DNA of 64,000 bases from Sphingomonas sp. AR_OL41 (GTDB lineage Bacteria; Pseudomonadota; Alphaproteobacteria; Sphingomonadales; Sphingomonadaceae): NCBI RefSeq assembly GCF_029911635.1, contig NZ_JARYTI010000008.1:62001-126000 (forward strand). Direction: 5' to 3'. Made by a program: the position numbers and the translations under genes. Shown here piece after piece: positions 43,201 to 51,971 of the stretch (position 1 is the first letter of the stretch; each line of letters begins with the position of its first letter). Under the pieces are notes generated by a model. The model did no database searches and was not told where the DNA came from. It saw nothing but the letters and a program-made list of their open reading frames with translations.

Positions 43201-44749
43201 CAGCCCGCCGCCGCATCACGACATCTATTCGATCGAGGATCTGGCGCAGCTGATCTACGACCTGAAGCAGATCAACCCGCGCGCGCGGGTCTGCGTCAAG
43301 CTGGTCAGCTCGGCCGGGATCGGCACCGTCGCGGCGGGCGTCGCCAAGGCGCATGCCGACGTCATCCTCGTCTCCGGCCATGTCGGCGGCACCGGCGCGA
43401 GCCCGCAAACCAGCATCAAATATGCCGGCACGCCGTGGGAAATGGGGCTGAGCGAGGTCAACCAGACGCTGACGCTCAACGGCCTGCGCGGGCGTATCAA
43501 GCTGCGCACCGATGGGGGCTTGCGCACCGGACGCGACATCGTCATCGCCGCGATCCTCGGCGCCGAGGAATTCGGCATCGGCACGCTGAGCCTGGTCGCG
43601 ATGGGCTGCATCATGGTGCGCCAGTGCCACAGCAACACCTGCCCGGTCGGCGTCTGCACGCAGGACGAGCGGCTGCGCGAGAAATTCACCGGCAACCCGG
43701 AAAAGGTCATCAACCTGATGACCTTCATCGCCGAGGAAGTGCGCGACATCCTTGCCCGGCTCGGCGTCAGGAGCCTCGACGAGATCATCGGGCGCACCGA
43801 ATTGCTGCGCCAGACCAGCCGCGGCGCGGAGCATCTCGACGATCTCGACCTCAACCCGATCCTCGCCAAGGTCGATGCGCCCGACAGCGAGCGGCGCTTC
43901 AGCCTCGACACGTGGCGCAACGAGGTGCCCGACAGCCTCGATGCGCAGATCATCAAGGATGCCGGCGCGGTGTTCTCGCGCGGCGAGAAGATGCAGCTGA
44001 CCTATACGGTGCGCAACACGCACCGCGCGGTCGGCACGCGGCTGTCGAGCGAGATCACGCGCAAGTTCGGCATGTCGACGCTGGCCGACGGCCATGTCAC
44101 GGTGCGGCTGCGCGGCTCGGCCGGGCAGAGCCTCGGCGCGTTCCTGTGCAAGGGCGTGACGCTCGAGGTGTTCGGCGATGCCAACGACTATGTCGGCAAG
44201 GGCCTGTCGGGCGGCATCATCGCGGTACGCCCGGCGGTCAGTTCGCCGCTGGCGAGCCAGGACAATACGATCATCGGCAACACCGTGCTGTACGGCGCGA
44301 CCTCGGGCAGCCTCTATGCCGCCGGCCAGGCGGGCGAGCGCTTCGCGGTGCGCAATTCGGGCGCGACGGTGGTGGTCGAGGGCTGCGGCGCCAATGGCTG
44401 CGAGTATATGACCAACGGCATCGCTGTGGTGCTCGGCGCGGTGGGGGCCAATTTCGGCGCTGGCATGACCGGCGGCATGGCGTTCGTCTACGACGCCGAT
44501 GGCAGCTTCGAACGCCGCGCCAACCCCGAGAGCATCACCTGGCACCGGCTCGCCTCGATGCACTGGGAATCGGTGCTGCTCGGCCTCGTCCGCGCGCATC
44601 ACGCCGCGACCGACAGCAAATGGTCGGCGGCGCTGCTCGACGACTGGGGTCGCGCGATCGACCGCTTCTGGCAGGTCGTGCCGCGCGAAATGCTCAGCCG
44701 GCTGTCGCACCCGCTCGACGATTCGGCGCACCTCGTCGCGGCCGAATGA
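40232..44749 (+). CDS. gltB: Glutamate synthase (NADPH) large subunit
   Basis: Alpha subunit of glutamate synthase, 1505 aa from GTG 40232 (an ATG lies 9 bp on). It makes two glutamates from glutamine and 2-oxoglutarate in ammonium assimilation. The N-terminal amidotransferase nucleophile is the Cys in GDACGVGLVAA after a short propeptide. The FMN/2-oxoglutarate domain includes GEGGEDKARY, ISPPPHHDIYSIEDLAQLI and SGHVGGTGASP, and an Fe-S motif appears as CHSNTCPVGVC. The C-terminal GXGXG-type beta-helix (GLSGGIIAV; GCGANGCEYMTNG) is complete. It is followed by a strong hairpin. Confidence 0.97.
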   Translation: MTDMIDQRERLAREGMYRPEYEGDACGVGLVAATDGTPSRRVVQAAIDALKAVWHRGAVDADGKTGDGAGLHIDLPHKFFDDAVAASGHRPMPNRLAVGMIFLPRTDLGAQEACRTIVESAIIEEGYSIYGWRQVPVNVSVIGQKAQATRPEIEQIMIAGPLPGEIGAAEFEKNLYLVRRRIEKRVIAAQIQGFYICSLSCRSIIYKGLFLAESLSVFYPDLTDQRFESRVAIFHQRYSTNTFPQWWLAQPFRCLAHNGEINTVRGNKNWMLSHEIRMASLAFGEHSEDIKPVIPAGASDTAALDAVFEAICRSGRDAPTAKLMLVPEAMAPNSDMPAEHLAMYQYLASVMEPWDGPAALAMTDGRWAVAGMDRNALRPLRYTLTAEGLLIVGSESGMVVVPESSIVAKGRLGPGQMIAVDLDEGVLLLDRAVKDRIAGEADYAAMIGNFLKIDDLPAPAQTVTRFDRAELTRRQVAAGQTLEDMELILAPMVESAKEAIGSMGDDTPLAVISDKPRLISQFFRQNFSQVTNPPIDSLRERHVMSLKTRFGNLANILDTEDRRDGVLVLDSPVLTSADWARLKTHFGPQAAEIDCTFAAGGGPDTLKAAIARIRAEAEQAVREGRSELFLSDMAISAERVAIAGVLAAAAVHTHLVRKGLRSFASINIQTAECLDTHYYAVLIGVGATTVNAYLAEASIADRHARGLFEDLSIEQCLARHRTAIEEGLLKIISKMGIAVISSYRGGYNFEAVGLSRALVNDFFPGMPAKISGEGYASLHLNAQLRHDAAFDTNVATLPIGGFYRQRATGEAHAYTAQLMHLLQTSVATDSYSSYLQFSRGVDALPPIYLRDLLQFNFPDEGVPVDQVEAITEIRKRFVTPGMSLGALSPEAHETLAIAMNRIGAKAVSGEGGEDKARYVPYPNGDNANSGVKQIASGRFGVTAEYLGACDEIEIKVAQGAKPGEGGQLPGFKVTEFIAKLRHATPGVTLISPPPHHDIYSIEDLAQLIYDLKQINPRARVCVKLVSSAGIGTVAAGVAKAHADVILVSGHVGGTGASPQTSIKYAGTPWEMGLSEVNQTLTLNGLRGRIKLRTDGGLRTGRDIVIAAILGAEEFGIGTLSLVAMGCIMVRQCHSNTCPVGVCTQDERLREKFTGNPEKVINLMTFIAEEVRDILARLGVRSLDEIIGRTELLRQTSRGAEHLDDLDLNPILAKVDAPDSERRFSLDTWRNEVPDSLDAQIIKDAGAVFSRGEKMQLTYTVRNTHRAVGTRLSSEITRKFGMSTLADGHVTVRLRGSAGQSLGAFLCKGVTLEVFGDANDYVGKGLSGGIIAVRPAVSSPLASQDNTIIGNTVLYGATSGSLYAAGQAGERFAVRNSGATVVVEGCGANGCEYMTNGIAVVLGAVGANFGAGMTGGMAFVYDADGSFERRANPESITWHRLASMHWESVLLGLVRAHHAATDSKWSAALLDDWGRAIDRFWQVVPREMLSRLSHPLDDSAHLVAAE

Positions 44750-44757
44750 GTAGCCCG

Positions 44758-44790
44758 AATTCCCTGCCGGGCGATGTCCGGCAGGGAATT
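44758..44790 (+). terminator. Hairpin terminator after gltB
   Basis: Perfect 13-bp arms (AATTCCCTGCCGG and CCGGCAGGGAATT) enclose a 7-base loop, 9 bp after the gltB stop. The T-run is short, so it may act as a transcription end or as mRNA 3' protection. Confidence 0.7.
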
Positions 44791-44926
44791 TGGCAGGGAA
44801 TGCGAACATTTTTCGTGCGACGATTTTCGCGACCGGCGTCGAACGGGCAGAGGGGTGGATCATGCACATGATCCGACCCAAGCGCGTTTCGACTGAGAAT
44901 TGAATCAGGCTGTGCTGCAAGACTCT

Positions 44927-45059
44927 CTGCGCCTCCGCGCCTCTGCGCGAACCCAATCTATTTGTGCGCGCGGAGGCGCGGAGGCGCAAAGTCAGCTTCG
45001 CGTCCCGGCTTCGCTTGCTGGTAAGTGATTCACGCGAAGGCGCGAAGGCGCAAAGAGGT
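44927..45059. repeat. Dispersed GC-rich inverted repeat (GCGCGGAGGCGCGGAGG family)
   Basis: GCGCCTCCGCGCCTCTGCGCG at 44929-44949 faces CGCGCGGAGGCGCGGAGGCGC at 44967-44987, and a third diverged unit (CACGCGAAGGCGCGAAGGCGC) starts at 45032. The same element recurs at 61361-61510. The rest of 44791-45130 shows no gene. Confidence 0.65.
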
Positions 45060-45130
45060 TCGGCAGGCTCGAAAATGCCGTTCGATTCTGCTATGGGGAG
45101 TCGCGTCACCGTGTTTGCTTGAGGTGTTCG

Positions 45131-45574
45131 ATGCGTAGCTTTCTCGTCGTGCCGCTGTTGTTGCTGGCGACCCCTGCCCTCGCCCATGAGCGCCGCCCTG
45201 CCCCGCCGACCGACCAGCGCCTGGCTGCAGTCGGCGATGCGTTATCCACCCCTGCCGTGCAGGACAGCGCCGCGGCGTTCGTCGGCGCGTTGGCCGATGC
45301 GTTGCTCGACACCCATGTCGGCCCGATCGCGCGTTACACCGACCCACGCGATGGCGTGCGGCCGAACGACACGCTGCGCGACGTCATCACGCGCGACGAC
45401 CCCCAGTTCGAACGCCGGCTGCACGACGGCACACGCGGCGCGGTCGCCGCGACCGGACAGGCGGCGCGCGATGCCGCGACGATGACGGCGGAGATCAACG
45501 CAACCGCCGCGCGGCTGCGCCGGGTGCTAGGCGCGGCAAGCGCGGCGCTGGACGACAGCCATCGCGAAAACTGA
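45131..45574 (+). CDS. Exported conserved hypothetical protein
   Basis: 147 aa with a clear signal peptide (MRSFLVVPLLLLATPALA, cleavage before HERR) and GAGGTG upstream of the ATG at 45131. The mature part is helical and Ala-rich, with ARYTDPRDGVRPNDTLRDVI in the middle. I do not recognise a named domain. A small membrane protein follows in an overlapping or adjacent frame. Confidence 0.65.
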   Translation: MRSFLVVPLLLLATPALAHERRPAPPTDQRLAAVGDALSTPAVQDSAAAFVGALADALLDTHVGPIARYTDPRDGVRPNDTLRDVITRDDPQFERRLHDGTRGAVAATGQAARDAATMTAEINATAARLRRVLGAASAALDDSHREN

Positions 45575-45641
45575 GCACCCCGCGAAGGCGCGACTGGCGG
45601 GGTTACCGCTCGGCTGGTGGCTGCGCGCGGCGGGGGGCCCA

Positions 45642-45977
45642 TTGGTTATCGTCGCGTTGCTGCTGGGCATCGGGTGGCTGCGCTACACGATGTCGGCTCC
45701 GAGCGCACAGGTGCCGACCAGCGTTCGCGGCACGATCACCAGCTTTCGCCTTGGCGCTTATGATCGCGGAGTTGAGCCGCCCATGCAGGTGGCGATTGCG
45801 CTGCAGGACGGCACGGAGACCGTGATTACCATCGCCAGCGACGACGCATCAGCGTGTCGCATCGGGGATTCGATCGCGCTCGACCGCTATGTCGATCACT
45901 GGGGACATCCCTTCTTCCGTGCGGCCTTTCACCCCTGCGACTTGTTACCTGCCCGGCGCGCATTGCCGAGAAAATAG
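45642..45977 (+). CDS. Small membrane-anchored protein with OB-like C-terminus
   Basis: At least 111 aa; the frame is open upstream into the previous gene, so the start is uncertain and 45642 (TTG) is only the nearest candidate. One N-terminal membrane helix (VIVALLLGIGWLRYTM) is followed by a small beta-rich domain (TSVRGTITSFRLGAYD; VITIASDDASACRIGDSI). It has no recognised function. Its end overlaps the convergent gene at 45929-46309. Confidence 0.5.
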   Translation: MVIVALLLGIGWLRYTMSAPSAQVPTSVRGTITSFRLGAYDRGVEPPMQVAIALQDGTETVITIASDDASACRIGDSIALDRYVDHWGHPFFRAAFHPCDLLPARRALPRK

Positions 45978-46309
45978 GTCGCGGTTGCGCGTGTCGGTGG
46001 TGGGGCGGCGAGCATCATCGCGAGAATGCCGAACGCGATGTGCAGCACCGGGTTGATCACGAAGCGCGGACGTATGACGGCGGGGCGCTGCGCCACCTCG
46101 GCGAGTAGCGCGCGCGCCTCGTCCGCTGCGGCCGGATGGACGCGAACGATGATCCCGCCGAGCGCGAGGAGCATCGGCCAGGCGGCGCGCGCATGGTCGA
46201 AACCGACGGCATAGGCCGGGATGTCATATTGGGTGAACATCGCCAGCATCACGACCGTTTCCGGCTGGCTGTAGACGATCGCCACAGTTTCGAACGCATC
46301 CTCGACCAT
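45929..46309 (-). CDS. DUF2007-like membrane protein
   Basis: 126 aa from ATG 46309 with GGAAGG upstream. The N-terminal half (VAIVYSQPETVVMLAMFTQYDIPAYAVG... VRVHPAAADEARALLAEV) has the pattern of DUF2007 putative signal-transducing domains, which take two strands and helices with a late alanine-rich helix. A C-terminal hydrophobic segment (VLHIAFGILAMMLAAPP) could be a membrane anchor. It converges on the previous gene with a 49-bp overlap. Confidence 0.6.
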   Translation of the reverse strand: MVEDAFETVAIVYSQPETVVMLAMFTQYDIPAYAVGFDHARAAWPMLLALGGIIVRVHPAAADEARALLAEVAQRPAVIRPRFVINPVLHIAFGILAMMLAAPPPTRATATYFLGNARRAGNKSQG

Positions 46310-46350
46310 CAAGCCTTCCCCCGCCGCGCGCGCCACTCTAACAACGGCTT

Positions 46351-47022
46351 ATGTGGCAGCTACATCAATTTCCGCTTTGCCCCTTTTCGCGCAAGGTGCG
46401 AATCCTGCTGGGCGAGAAGGGCGTCGGCTATGAGCTGGTGCGCGAATCGCCATGGGACCGGCGCGATGAATTTCTCGACATGAATCCGGCCGGCCAGACG
46501 CCGGTGATGACCGACCCCGAGCGCGGCATCCTGCTGATCGATTCGATGGCGATCTGCGAATATTTCGAAGAGACGGTCGAAAAGACGGCGATGATCAACG
46601 GCACTGCGGTGAACCGCGCCGAGATCCGGCGGCTGGTCGCGTGGTTCGACACGCAATACTACGCCGATGTCACCGCGCCGCTGCTCCACGAGCGGATGGA
46701 GAAGCGGCTGGTGCAGCGCGCCACGCCCGATTCGCGCGTGCTGCGCGAAGCGATGAAGGCGGCGGTGCGGCATCTCGACTATACCGATTACCTGCTCGAC
46801 CATCGCAACTGGCTGGGCGGTGCGACGATGAGCCTCGCCGATCTGGCGGCGGCAGCGCAGATTTCGATCACCGACTATCTCGGCGGGATCGACTGGAAGA
46901 ATCACGAGCAGACCGCGCGCTGGTATCGCGGCTTCAAGAGCCGGCCGAGCTTCCGCCCGCTGCTCGCCGAGCGGATGGAGACGATCAACCCGCCATCGCA
47001 TTATGACGATCTGGATTTCTGA
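46351..47022 (+). CDS. fzlA: Glutathione S-transferase-like protein, probable FtsZ-binding FzlA
   Basis: 223-aa GST fold. The thioredoxin-like N-terminal domain starts MWQLHQFPLCPFSRKVRILL, with CPFS at the usual glutathione site, and an all-helical C-terminal domain contains LGGATMSLADLAAAAQISI. Length, start and the end HYDDLDF match my recollection of alphaproteobacterial FzlA, a GST relative that binds FtsZ and promotes constriction. An ordinary GST cannot be excluded. It overlaps csaA by 1 bp. Confidence 0.6.
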   Translation: MWQLHQFPLCPFSRKVRILLGEKGVGYELVRESPWDRRDEFLDMNPAGQTPVMTDPERGILLIDSMAICEYFEETVEKTAMINGTAVNRAEIRRLVAWFDTQYYADVTAPLLHERMEKRLVQRATPDSRVLREAMKAAVRHLDYTDYLLDHRNWLGGATMSLADLAAAAQISITDYLGGIDWKNHEQTARWYRGFKSRPSFRPLLAERMETINPPSHYDDLDF

Positions 47023-47393
47023 TGCACGTCACGCATGACCCTGGCGCCGCTGCCGCGCCGAAGATCGGCTTCGACGACTTTCTCGCGGTCGACATCCGGG
47101 TCGGCACGATCCTCAAGGCCGAGCCCTTTCCCGAGGCACGCAAGCCCGCCTATCGGCTGGCGATCGATTTCGGGCCGGCGCTCGGCGTGCTGCGCTCCTC
47201 GGCGCAGATCACTGAGCACTATAAGCTGGACGACCTGGTCGGCATGCAGGTCGCGGCGGTGGTCAATTTCCCGCCGCGCCAGATCGGCCCGATGATGTCC
47301 GAGGTGCTGACGCTGGGCTTTCCCGATGCCGAGGGCAAGGTCGTGCTGGTGACGCCGAACGTGCGGGTGCCGAATGGCGGGCGGTTGTTCTGA
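47022..47393 (+). CDS. csaA: tRNA-binding/chaperone protein CsaA
   Basis: OB-fold tRNA-binding-domain protein of 123 aa, the CsaA family implicated in chaperoning exported or aggregating proteins. FDDFLAVDIRVGTILKAEPF is the opening, and VAAVVNFPPRQIGPMMSEVL with VRVPNGGRLF is the characteristic end. The start codon shares one base with the stop of the GST-like gene (TGATG), so the two are translated together. Confidence 0.93.
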   Translation: MHVTHDPGAAAAPKIGFDDFLAVDIRVGTILKAEPFPEARKPAYRLAIDFGPALGVLRSSAQITEHYKLDDLVGMQVAAVVNFPPRQIGPMMSEVLTLGFPDAEGKVVLVTPNVRVPNGGRLF

Positions 47394-47408
47394 GGCGCTA
47401 GACTAATT

Positions 47409-47598
47409 CCTCCCCAAGCTCGCTTGGGGAGGGGGACCGCGAAGCGGTGGAGGGGCTGGTCGGACGATAGCCGAGCACAAAGTCCACCGGTGCGTTCGCC
47501 GCCAGGTCAGGCAAACGCGCGCTGATCGAGCGACGCCAGATCACCCCCGACCAGCCCCTCCACCAGCTTCGCTGGTCCCCCTCCCCGTGCCGGGGAGG
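47409..47598. repeat. Long inverted-repeat element between csaA and pepN
   Basis: A stretch around 47430-47463 (CCGCGAAGCGGTGGAGGGGC) is complementary to 47547-47586 (GCCCCTCCACCAGCTTCGCTGG), with small CCTCCCC hairpins at both outer ends (47409-47432 and 47580-47598). This is a common type of extragenic element in sphingomonads and caulobacters. It fills the gap between two convergent genes and may act as a bidirectional terminator. Confidence 0.65.
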
Positions 47599-47610
47599 TA
47601 TGAAGAAGGG

Positions 47611-50211
47611 TCACCCCTCGAGGCTTTTCGAAGCCTGTTCGAACATGTCCTTCGACAGGCCGGGTACCGCGACGATGCGTTCCAGCTCCGCCCGCATCAG
47701 CGCGGCGCGGGTGGCGTCGAAGCGGCGCCAGCGGCCGAGCGGCGGGAGGAGCTTGGCGGCGGTTTGCGGGTTGAGCTTGTCGAGCGCGATCAGCTGGTCG
47801 GCGAGGAAGCGATAGCCCGCGCCGCCGGCGACATGGAAGGCGCGCTGGTTGACGCTGAACGCGCCGACCAGCGAGCGCGCGCGATTGGGATTGGCGAGCG
47901 TGAAGTCGCGGTGCCGCGCCAGCTCGGCAACGATCGCCGGCGTATCGGCGCGTGACGCCAGCGCCTGCGTCGAGAACCATTTGTCGAGCACCAGCGCATT
48001 GTCGGAATAGCGGTTGTAGAAGATGTCGAGCGCGGCGATCCGCTCGGGCGCGTCGCTGTTGACCAAAGTGGTCAGCGCGCCCTGGCGATCGGTCATGTTG
48101 TCGGCCGACTCGAACTGGGCGAAGGCGAGGCCGGCGACATCGGGCGCGCCGCTGGCCGCGATATAACCGAGCGCGACGCTCTTGAGGCGGCGCAGGCCCT
48201 TGTCCTCGGGATTGTAGCGATAGGCGCCGACACCCTTTGCCGCGCCGTAAGCGCCGCGCCAGCGCTCCTCGAGCGCACGCCCGAGATCGCCGCGCAACGC
48301 CTCGCGTGCGCGGTAGATCGCCTCGGGATCGACCAAGGCCATCTGGTCGCCGATGAAGCTTTCCGACGGCAACAGCACCGCTTCGGCGACGAAGGCGCGG
48401 TCGAGCGCGGTGTCGTCGAGCGTGTTGCCGACCGCGGCGATGACCGCGGCGTGATCGGCCATACGGCCCTGCGCACCCGCGACGAGCGTGTCGAGCATCA
48501 GCTGCTGCATCGCCTCGTAGCGCGCGAACGGATCGTCATCATGCGCCGAGAGGAAGGCGAGATCGGCGGCGCTGCGGTCGGTCTCGACCACCACGGGCGC
48601 GGAGAAGCCGCGATTGATCGACAGCACCGGGCGTTCGGGGATGTTGTCGAAGGCGATTTCGGCGGTCGGCTGATCGAAGACGAGCAACTGCTCGGATATG
48701 AGCGGCAGGCTGGTCAGCGTGCCGAACAGACGCAGTTTGAGCGGCAACACCATCGGCGGCTTGTCGCTTTGCCCCGGGGTCGGCGGGACACGCTGGGCGA
48801 GGCGCAGCGTGGCACGCGCGGCCTCTGCATCATAGGCCAGCGCCGCGGTGACGCGCGGCGTGCCGGCCTCGCTGTACCAGCGGCGGAACTGGGTCAGGTC
48901 GATGCCGCCAGCATCCTCCATGCAGGCGACGAAATCCTCGCACGTCGCAGCCGTGCCGTCGAAGCGATCGAAATAGAGGTCGGTGCCGGTGCGGAAGCGC
49001 TCGGCCCCGAGCATCGTCGCCAGCATGCGGATGACCTCGGCGCCCTTGTTGTAGATCGTGGCGGTATAGAAATTGGCGATTTCGAGATAGGATTCCGGGC
49101 GCACCGGATGTGCCAGCGGGCCGGCATCCTCGGGGAATTGCGACGCGCGCAGGCCCCGCACATCCTCGATGCGCTTGACCGCCGCCGAGCCCTGATCGGC
49201 CGAGAAACTCTGGTCGCGATAGACGGTGAAGCCTTCCTTGAGGCTCAGCTGGAACCAGTCGCGGCAGGTGACGCGGTTGCCCGACCAGTTGTGGAAATAT
49301 TCGTGCGCGACCACCGCGGCGATCGCGTCATAATCATAATCGGTCGCGGTGTCGGGATCGGCCAGCACGTAGCGCGAATTGAAGATGTTGAGGCCCTTGT
49401 TCTCCATCGCGCCAAAGTTGAAATCGTCGATCGCGACGATGTTGAACACGTCGAGATCATATTCGCGGCCATAGACGCGCTCGTCCCATGCCATCGCCAT
49501 CTGCAGTGCGGCGAGCGCATGGCCGGTGCGCGACAGGTCGGCCGGGCGCACCCAGATGCCGAGTGTCACTTCGCGGCCCGAGGCGGTGACGAAGCTGCCG
49601 CGATTGGCGACGAGATCGCCGGCGACCAGCGCGAAGAGATAGCTCGGCTTGGGGAAGGGATCGTGCCAGGTCGCCCAGTGGCGGCCATCGTCGAGATCGC
49701 CCGAAGCGGTCGGATCGCCATTGGCGAGCAGCACCGGGAAGCGCGCCTTGTCGGCGGTCATCTTCACCGTGTAGCGGCTGAGCACGTCGGGCCGGTCGGG
49801 GAAGAAGGTGATGCGGCGGAACCCTTCGGCCTCGCACTGGGTGCAGAGATTGCCGCCCGAGGCGTAGAGCCCCATCAGCTGGGTATTGCGATCGGGCGCG
49901 ATCTCGACCTCGGTCTCGACGACATGCGCATCGCCGCTGATCGGGATGACCAGCGCCTCGTCCTCGACATGCCAGTCATTGACCGCGACGCCATCGACCA
50001 TGACCGAGAGCGGCGTCTGGCCGCCGCCGTCGAGCCGCAGCGGCGCGTCATGCGTGCCGTTGCGCAGGATGTGGAGCGTCGCGCGGACCCGCGTCGCGGC
50101 GGGATCGAGATCGAAATCGAGCGCGATCTCGGGCACCAGCCAGGCCGGGGGGCGATAATCCTCGCGCCGGGTGACGAGCGGGACGGCGGCGGCGTTCTGT
50201 ACATCGAGCAT
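47611..50211 (-). CDS. pepN: Aminopeptidase N
   Basis: Zinc metalloaminopeptidase of family M1, 866 aa, releasing N-terminal residues from peptides in the cytosol. The substrate-binding FGAMENKGL is followed by the zinc motif HEYFHNW with the distal Glu in LSLKEGFTVYRDQ. The start MLDVQNAAAVPLVTRRED at 50211 is chosen because the further upstream frame has no family likeness. Length matches the proteobacterial PepN class (about 870 aa). Confidence 0.96.
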   Translation of the reverse strand: MLDVQNAAAVPLVTRREDYRPPAWLVPEIALDFDLDPAATRVRATLHILRNGTHDAPLRLDGGGQTPLSVMVDGVAVNDWHVEDEALVIPISGDAHVVETEVEIAPDRNTQLMGLYASGGNLCTQCEAEGFRRITFFPDRPDVLSRYTVKMTADKARFPVLLANGDPTASGDLDDGRHWATWHDPFPKPSYLFALVAGDLVANRGSFVTASGREVTLGIWVRPADLSRTGHALAALQMAMAWDERVYGREYDLDVFNIVAIDDFNFGAMENKGLNIFNSRYVLADPDTATDYDYDAIAAVVAHEYFHNWSGNRVTCRDWFQLSLKEGFTVYRDQSFSADQGSAAVKRIEDVRGLRASQFPEDAGPLAHPVRPESYLEIANFYTATIYNKGAEVIRMLATMLGAERFRTGTDLYFDRFDGTAATCEDFVACMEDAGGIDLTQFRRWYSEAGTPRVTAALAYDAEAARATLRLAQRVPPTPGQSDKPPMVLPLKLRLFGTLTSLPLISEQLLVFDQPTAEIAFDNIPERPVLSINRGFSAPVVVETDRSAADLAFLSAHDDDPFARYEAMQQLMLDTLVAGAQGRMADHAAVIAAVGNTLDDTALDRAFVAEAVLLPSESFIGDQMALVDPEAIYRAREALRGDLGRALEERWRGAYGAAKGVGAYRYNPEDKGLRRLKSVALGYIAASGAPDVAGLAFAQFESADNMTDRQGALTTLVNSDAPERIAALDIFYNRYSDNALVLDKWFSTQALASRADTPAIVAELARHRDFTLANPNRARSLVGAFSVNQRAFHVAGGAGYRFLADQLIALDKLNPQTAAKLLPPLGRWRRFDATRAALMRAELERIVAVPGLSKDMFEQASKSLEG

Positions 50212-50318
50212 AGGCTCGGGATGTAGGCGGTGGCGTGGCGCCGTGCCACCCCAAACGCGCCCTTGCTTGCACATGGCCGCCGCTGTGATAGCGCGGTGAC
50301 ACACGAAGCGGAGCGGAT

Positions 50319-51950
50319 ATGATGCGGCGGATGATGGCGGGGCTGGCGTTGCTGGCGGCGAGCGCGGCACCGGCGCAGGACGCGCCGACGCGCGACCTGG
50401 CGACGATCAACGCGCCGCTGCCCGACGACCAGGCGGCGCTGAAGGCGCATGTGCTGTTCCTTGCCGACGACGTAATGAAAGGCCGCGAGGCATCGAGCCC
50501 GGAATTCATGATCGCGGCGCATTATGTCGCGGCGCAATTCTATGCCGCCGGGTTGCGGCCGGCGGGCGACAAGGGCGGCTATCTCCAGGACGTGCCGCTG
50601 GTCGCGGTGCGCCCGGCGGATCATGGCGATGTGGTGGTGACGCGCAAGGGCGCCGCGCCGCAGCCGCTGGCGTTCGGCGAGGATTATGTCCCCGGCGCGG
50701 TGGCCGGGCGCGCGGCGACGACGATCGACGCACCGGTGGTGTTCGTCGGCCAGGGCATCGTCGCGCCGACCTACCGCCGCAACGACTATGCCGGGGTCGA
50801 TGTGCGCGGCAAGATCGTCGCCATCCTCGGCGGCGCACCGAGCCGTTTCCAGAGCGAGGAGCGCGCGCATTTCTCGAGCCCGTCGACCAAGGCGACGACC
50901 GCGGCGGAGCATGGCGCGATCGGCGTGATCCAGATCCTGCCGCGCGCGCTGGGGCGCGCGGCGACGGGCTGGGACCGCGCCCGCACCGTCTGGGCGAAAC
51001 CCGACGGCACCGGCTTCGAACCCGGCGCGCCGACGCTTGCCACGCTGAGCGCGAGCGGCGCGGCCAAATTGTTCGCCGGCGCCAGGTCACCCTGGGCGGC
51101 GATCGCGACGGCGGCCAACAAGGACGGCGCGACCTTCCGCGCGATGCCGCTGCCGGGCACGCTGACGGTATCGCTGCACAGCGCCTTCGAACCGTCGCGC
51201 AGCGCCAATGTCGCCGGGCTGCTGCCGGGCAGCGACCCGAAACTGCGCGATGAGGTGGTGGTGCTTTCGGCGCATCTCGACCATCTCGGCGTCGGGCGCG
51301 CCGACAAGAATGGCGACACGATCTACAATGGCGCGGAGGACAATGCGGTGGGCATCGCGGCGCTGATCGAGGAGGCCAAGCGCTTCAAGGCGAGCGGCAA
51401 GGGACCGCGGCGCAGCATCCTGTTCCTCGCGGTGACCGCGGAGGAAAAGGGGCTGGTCGGATCAGACTATTTCGCGCGCCACCCGACGCTGCCGCTCGAC
51501 CATATCGTCGCCGATGTGAATCTCGACATGCCGATCCTGAGCTACGCCTTTCAGGACATGACGGTGTTCGGCGCCGACCGCTCGACGCTCGGCCCGATCG
51601 TCGGCAAGGCGGTGGCGGCGCTGGGCGTGACGATGTCGCCCGACCCCGATCCGAGCCAGGGCATCTTCGTGCGATCGGACCATTATCGTTTCGTCCAGCA
51701 GGGCATCCCCTCGGTGTTCCTGTGGCCGGGCCAGGCCGGCGACGGCAAGGCGGCCTGGGCGGACTTCTTCGCCAAGCGCTATCACCAGCCGTCGGACGAG
51801 ATCGGCCAGACGCTCGACTGGGCACAGGGCGTGCGCTTCGTGTCGGTCAATTACGCCATCGCGCGCGAAATCGCCGATGGCGACGCCCGGCCGCGCTGGA
51901 ACAGGGGCGATTTCTTCGGGCTGCTCTATCACGGTTATGGCGCGCAATAG
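50319..51950 (+). CDS. M28 family zinc metallopeptidase with PA domain
   Basis: Exported aminopeptidase or carboxypeptidase-like enzyme of 543 aa with a signal peptide (MMAGLALLAASAAPAQ). A PA insert (about 130-260) precedes the two-zinc M28 core: SAHLDHLG, NGAEDNAVGIAALIE, TAEEKGLVGSDYF, VNLDM and YHQPSDE supply the metal and catalytic residues. GGAGCGGAT precedes the ATG. It is probably periplasmic, degrading peptides alongside the M48 peptidase gene 21 bp downstream. Confidence 0.92.
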   Translation: MMRRMMAGLALLAASAAPAQDAPTRDLATINAPLPDDQAALKAHVLFLADDVMKGREASSPEFMIAAHYVAAQFYAAGLRPAGDKGGYLQDVPLVAVRPADHGDVVVTRKGAAPQPLAFGEDYVPGAVAGRAATTIDAPVVFVGQGIVAPTYRRNDYAGVDVRGKIVAILGGAPSRFQSEERAHFSSPSTKATTAAEHGAIGVIQILPRALGRAATGWDRARTVWAKPDGTGFEPGAPTLATLSASGAAKLFAGARSPWAAIATAANKDGATFRAMPLPGTLTVSLHSAFEPSRSANVAGLLPGSDPKLRDEVVVLSAHLDHLGVGRADKNGDTIYNGAEDNAVGIAALIEEAKRFKASGKGPRRSILFLAVTAEEKGLVGSDYFARHPTLPLDHIVADVNLDMPILSYAFQDMTVFGADRSTLGPIVGKAVAALGVTMSPDPDPSQGIFVRSDHYRFVQQGIPSVFLWPGQAGDGKAAWADFFAKRYHQPSDEIGQTLDWAQGVRFVSVNYAIAREIADGDARPRWNRGDFFGLLYHGYGAQ

Positions 51951-51971
51951 CGCCGACAGGGGGGACATGAG

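Noticed and set aside
40013-45187. Very long antisense open frame opposite gltB (over 1700 codons)
   Set aside because: It mirrors the GC-rich codon pattern of gltB. Its translation is Arg/His/Asp-rich with no domain, while the plus strand encodes a complete glutamate synthase.
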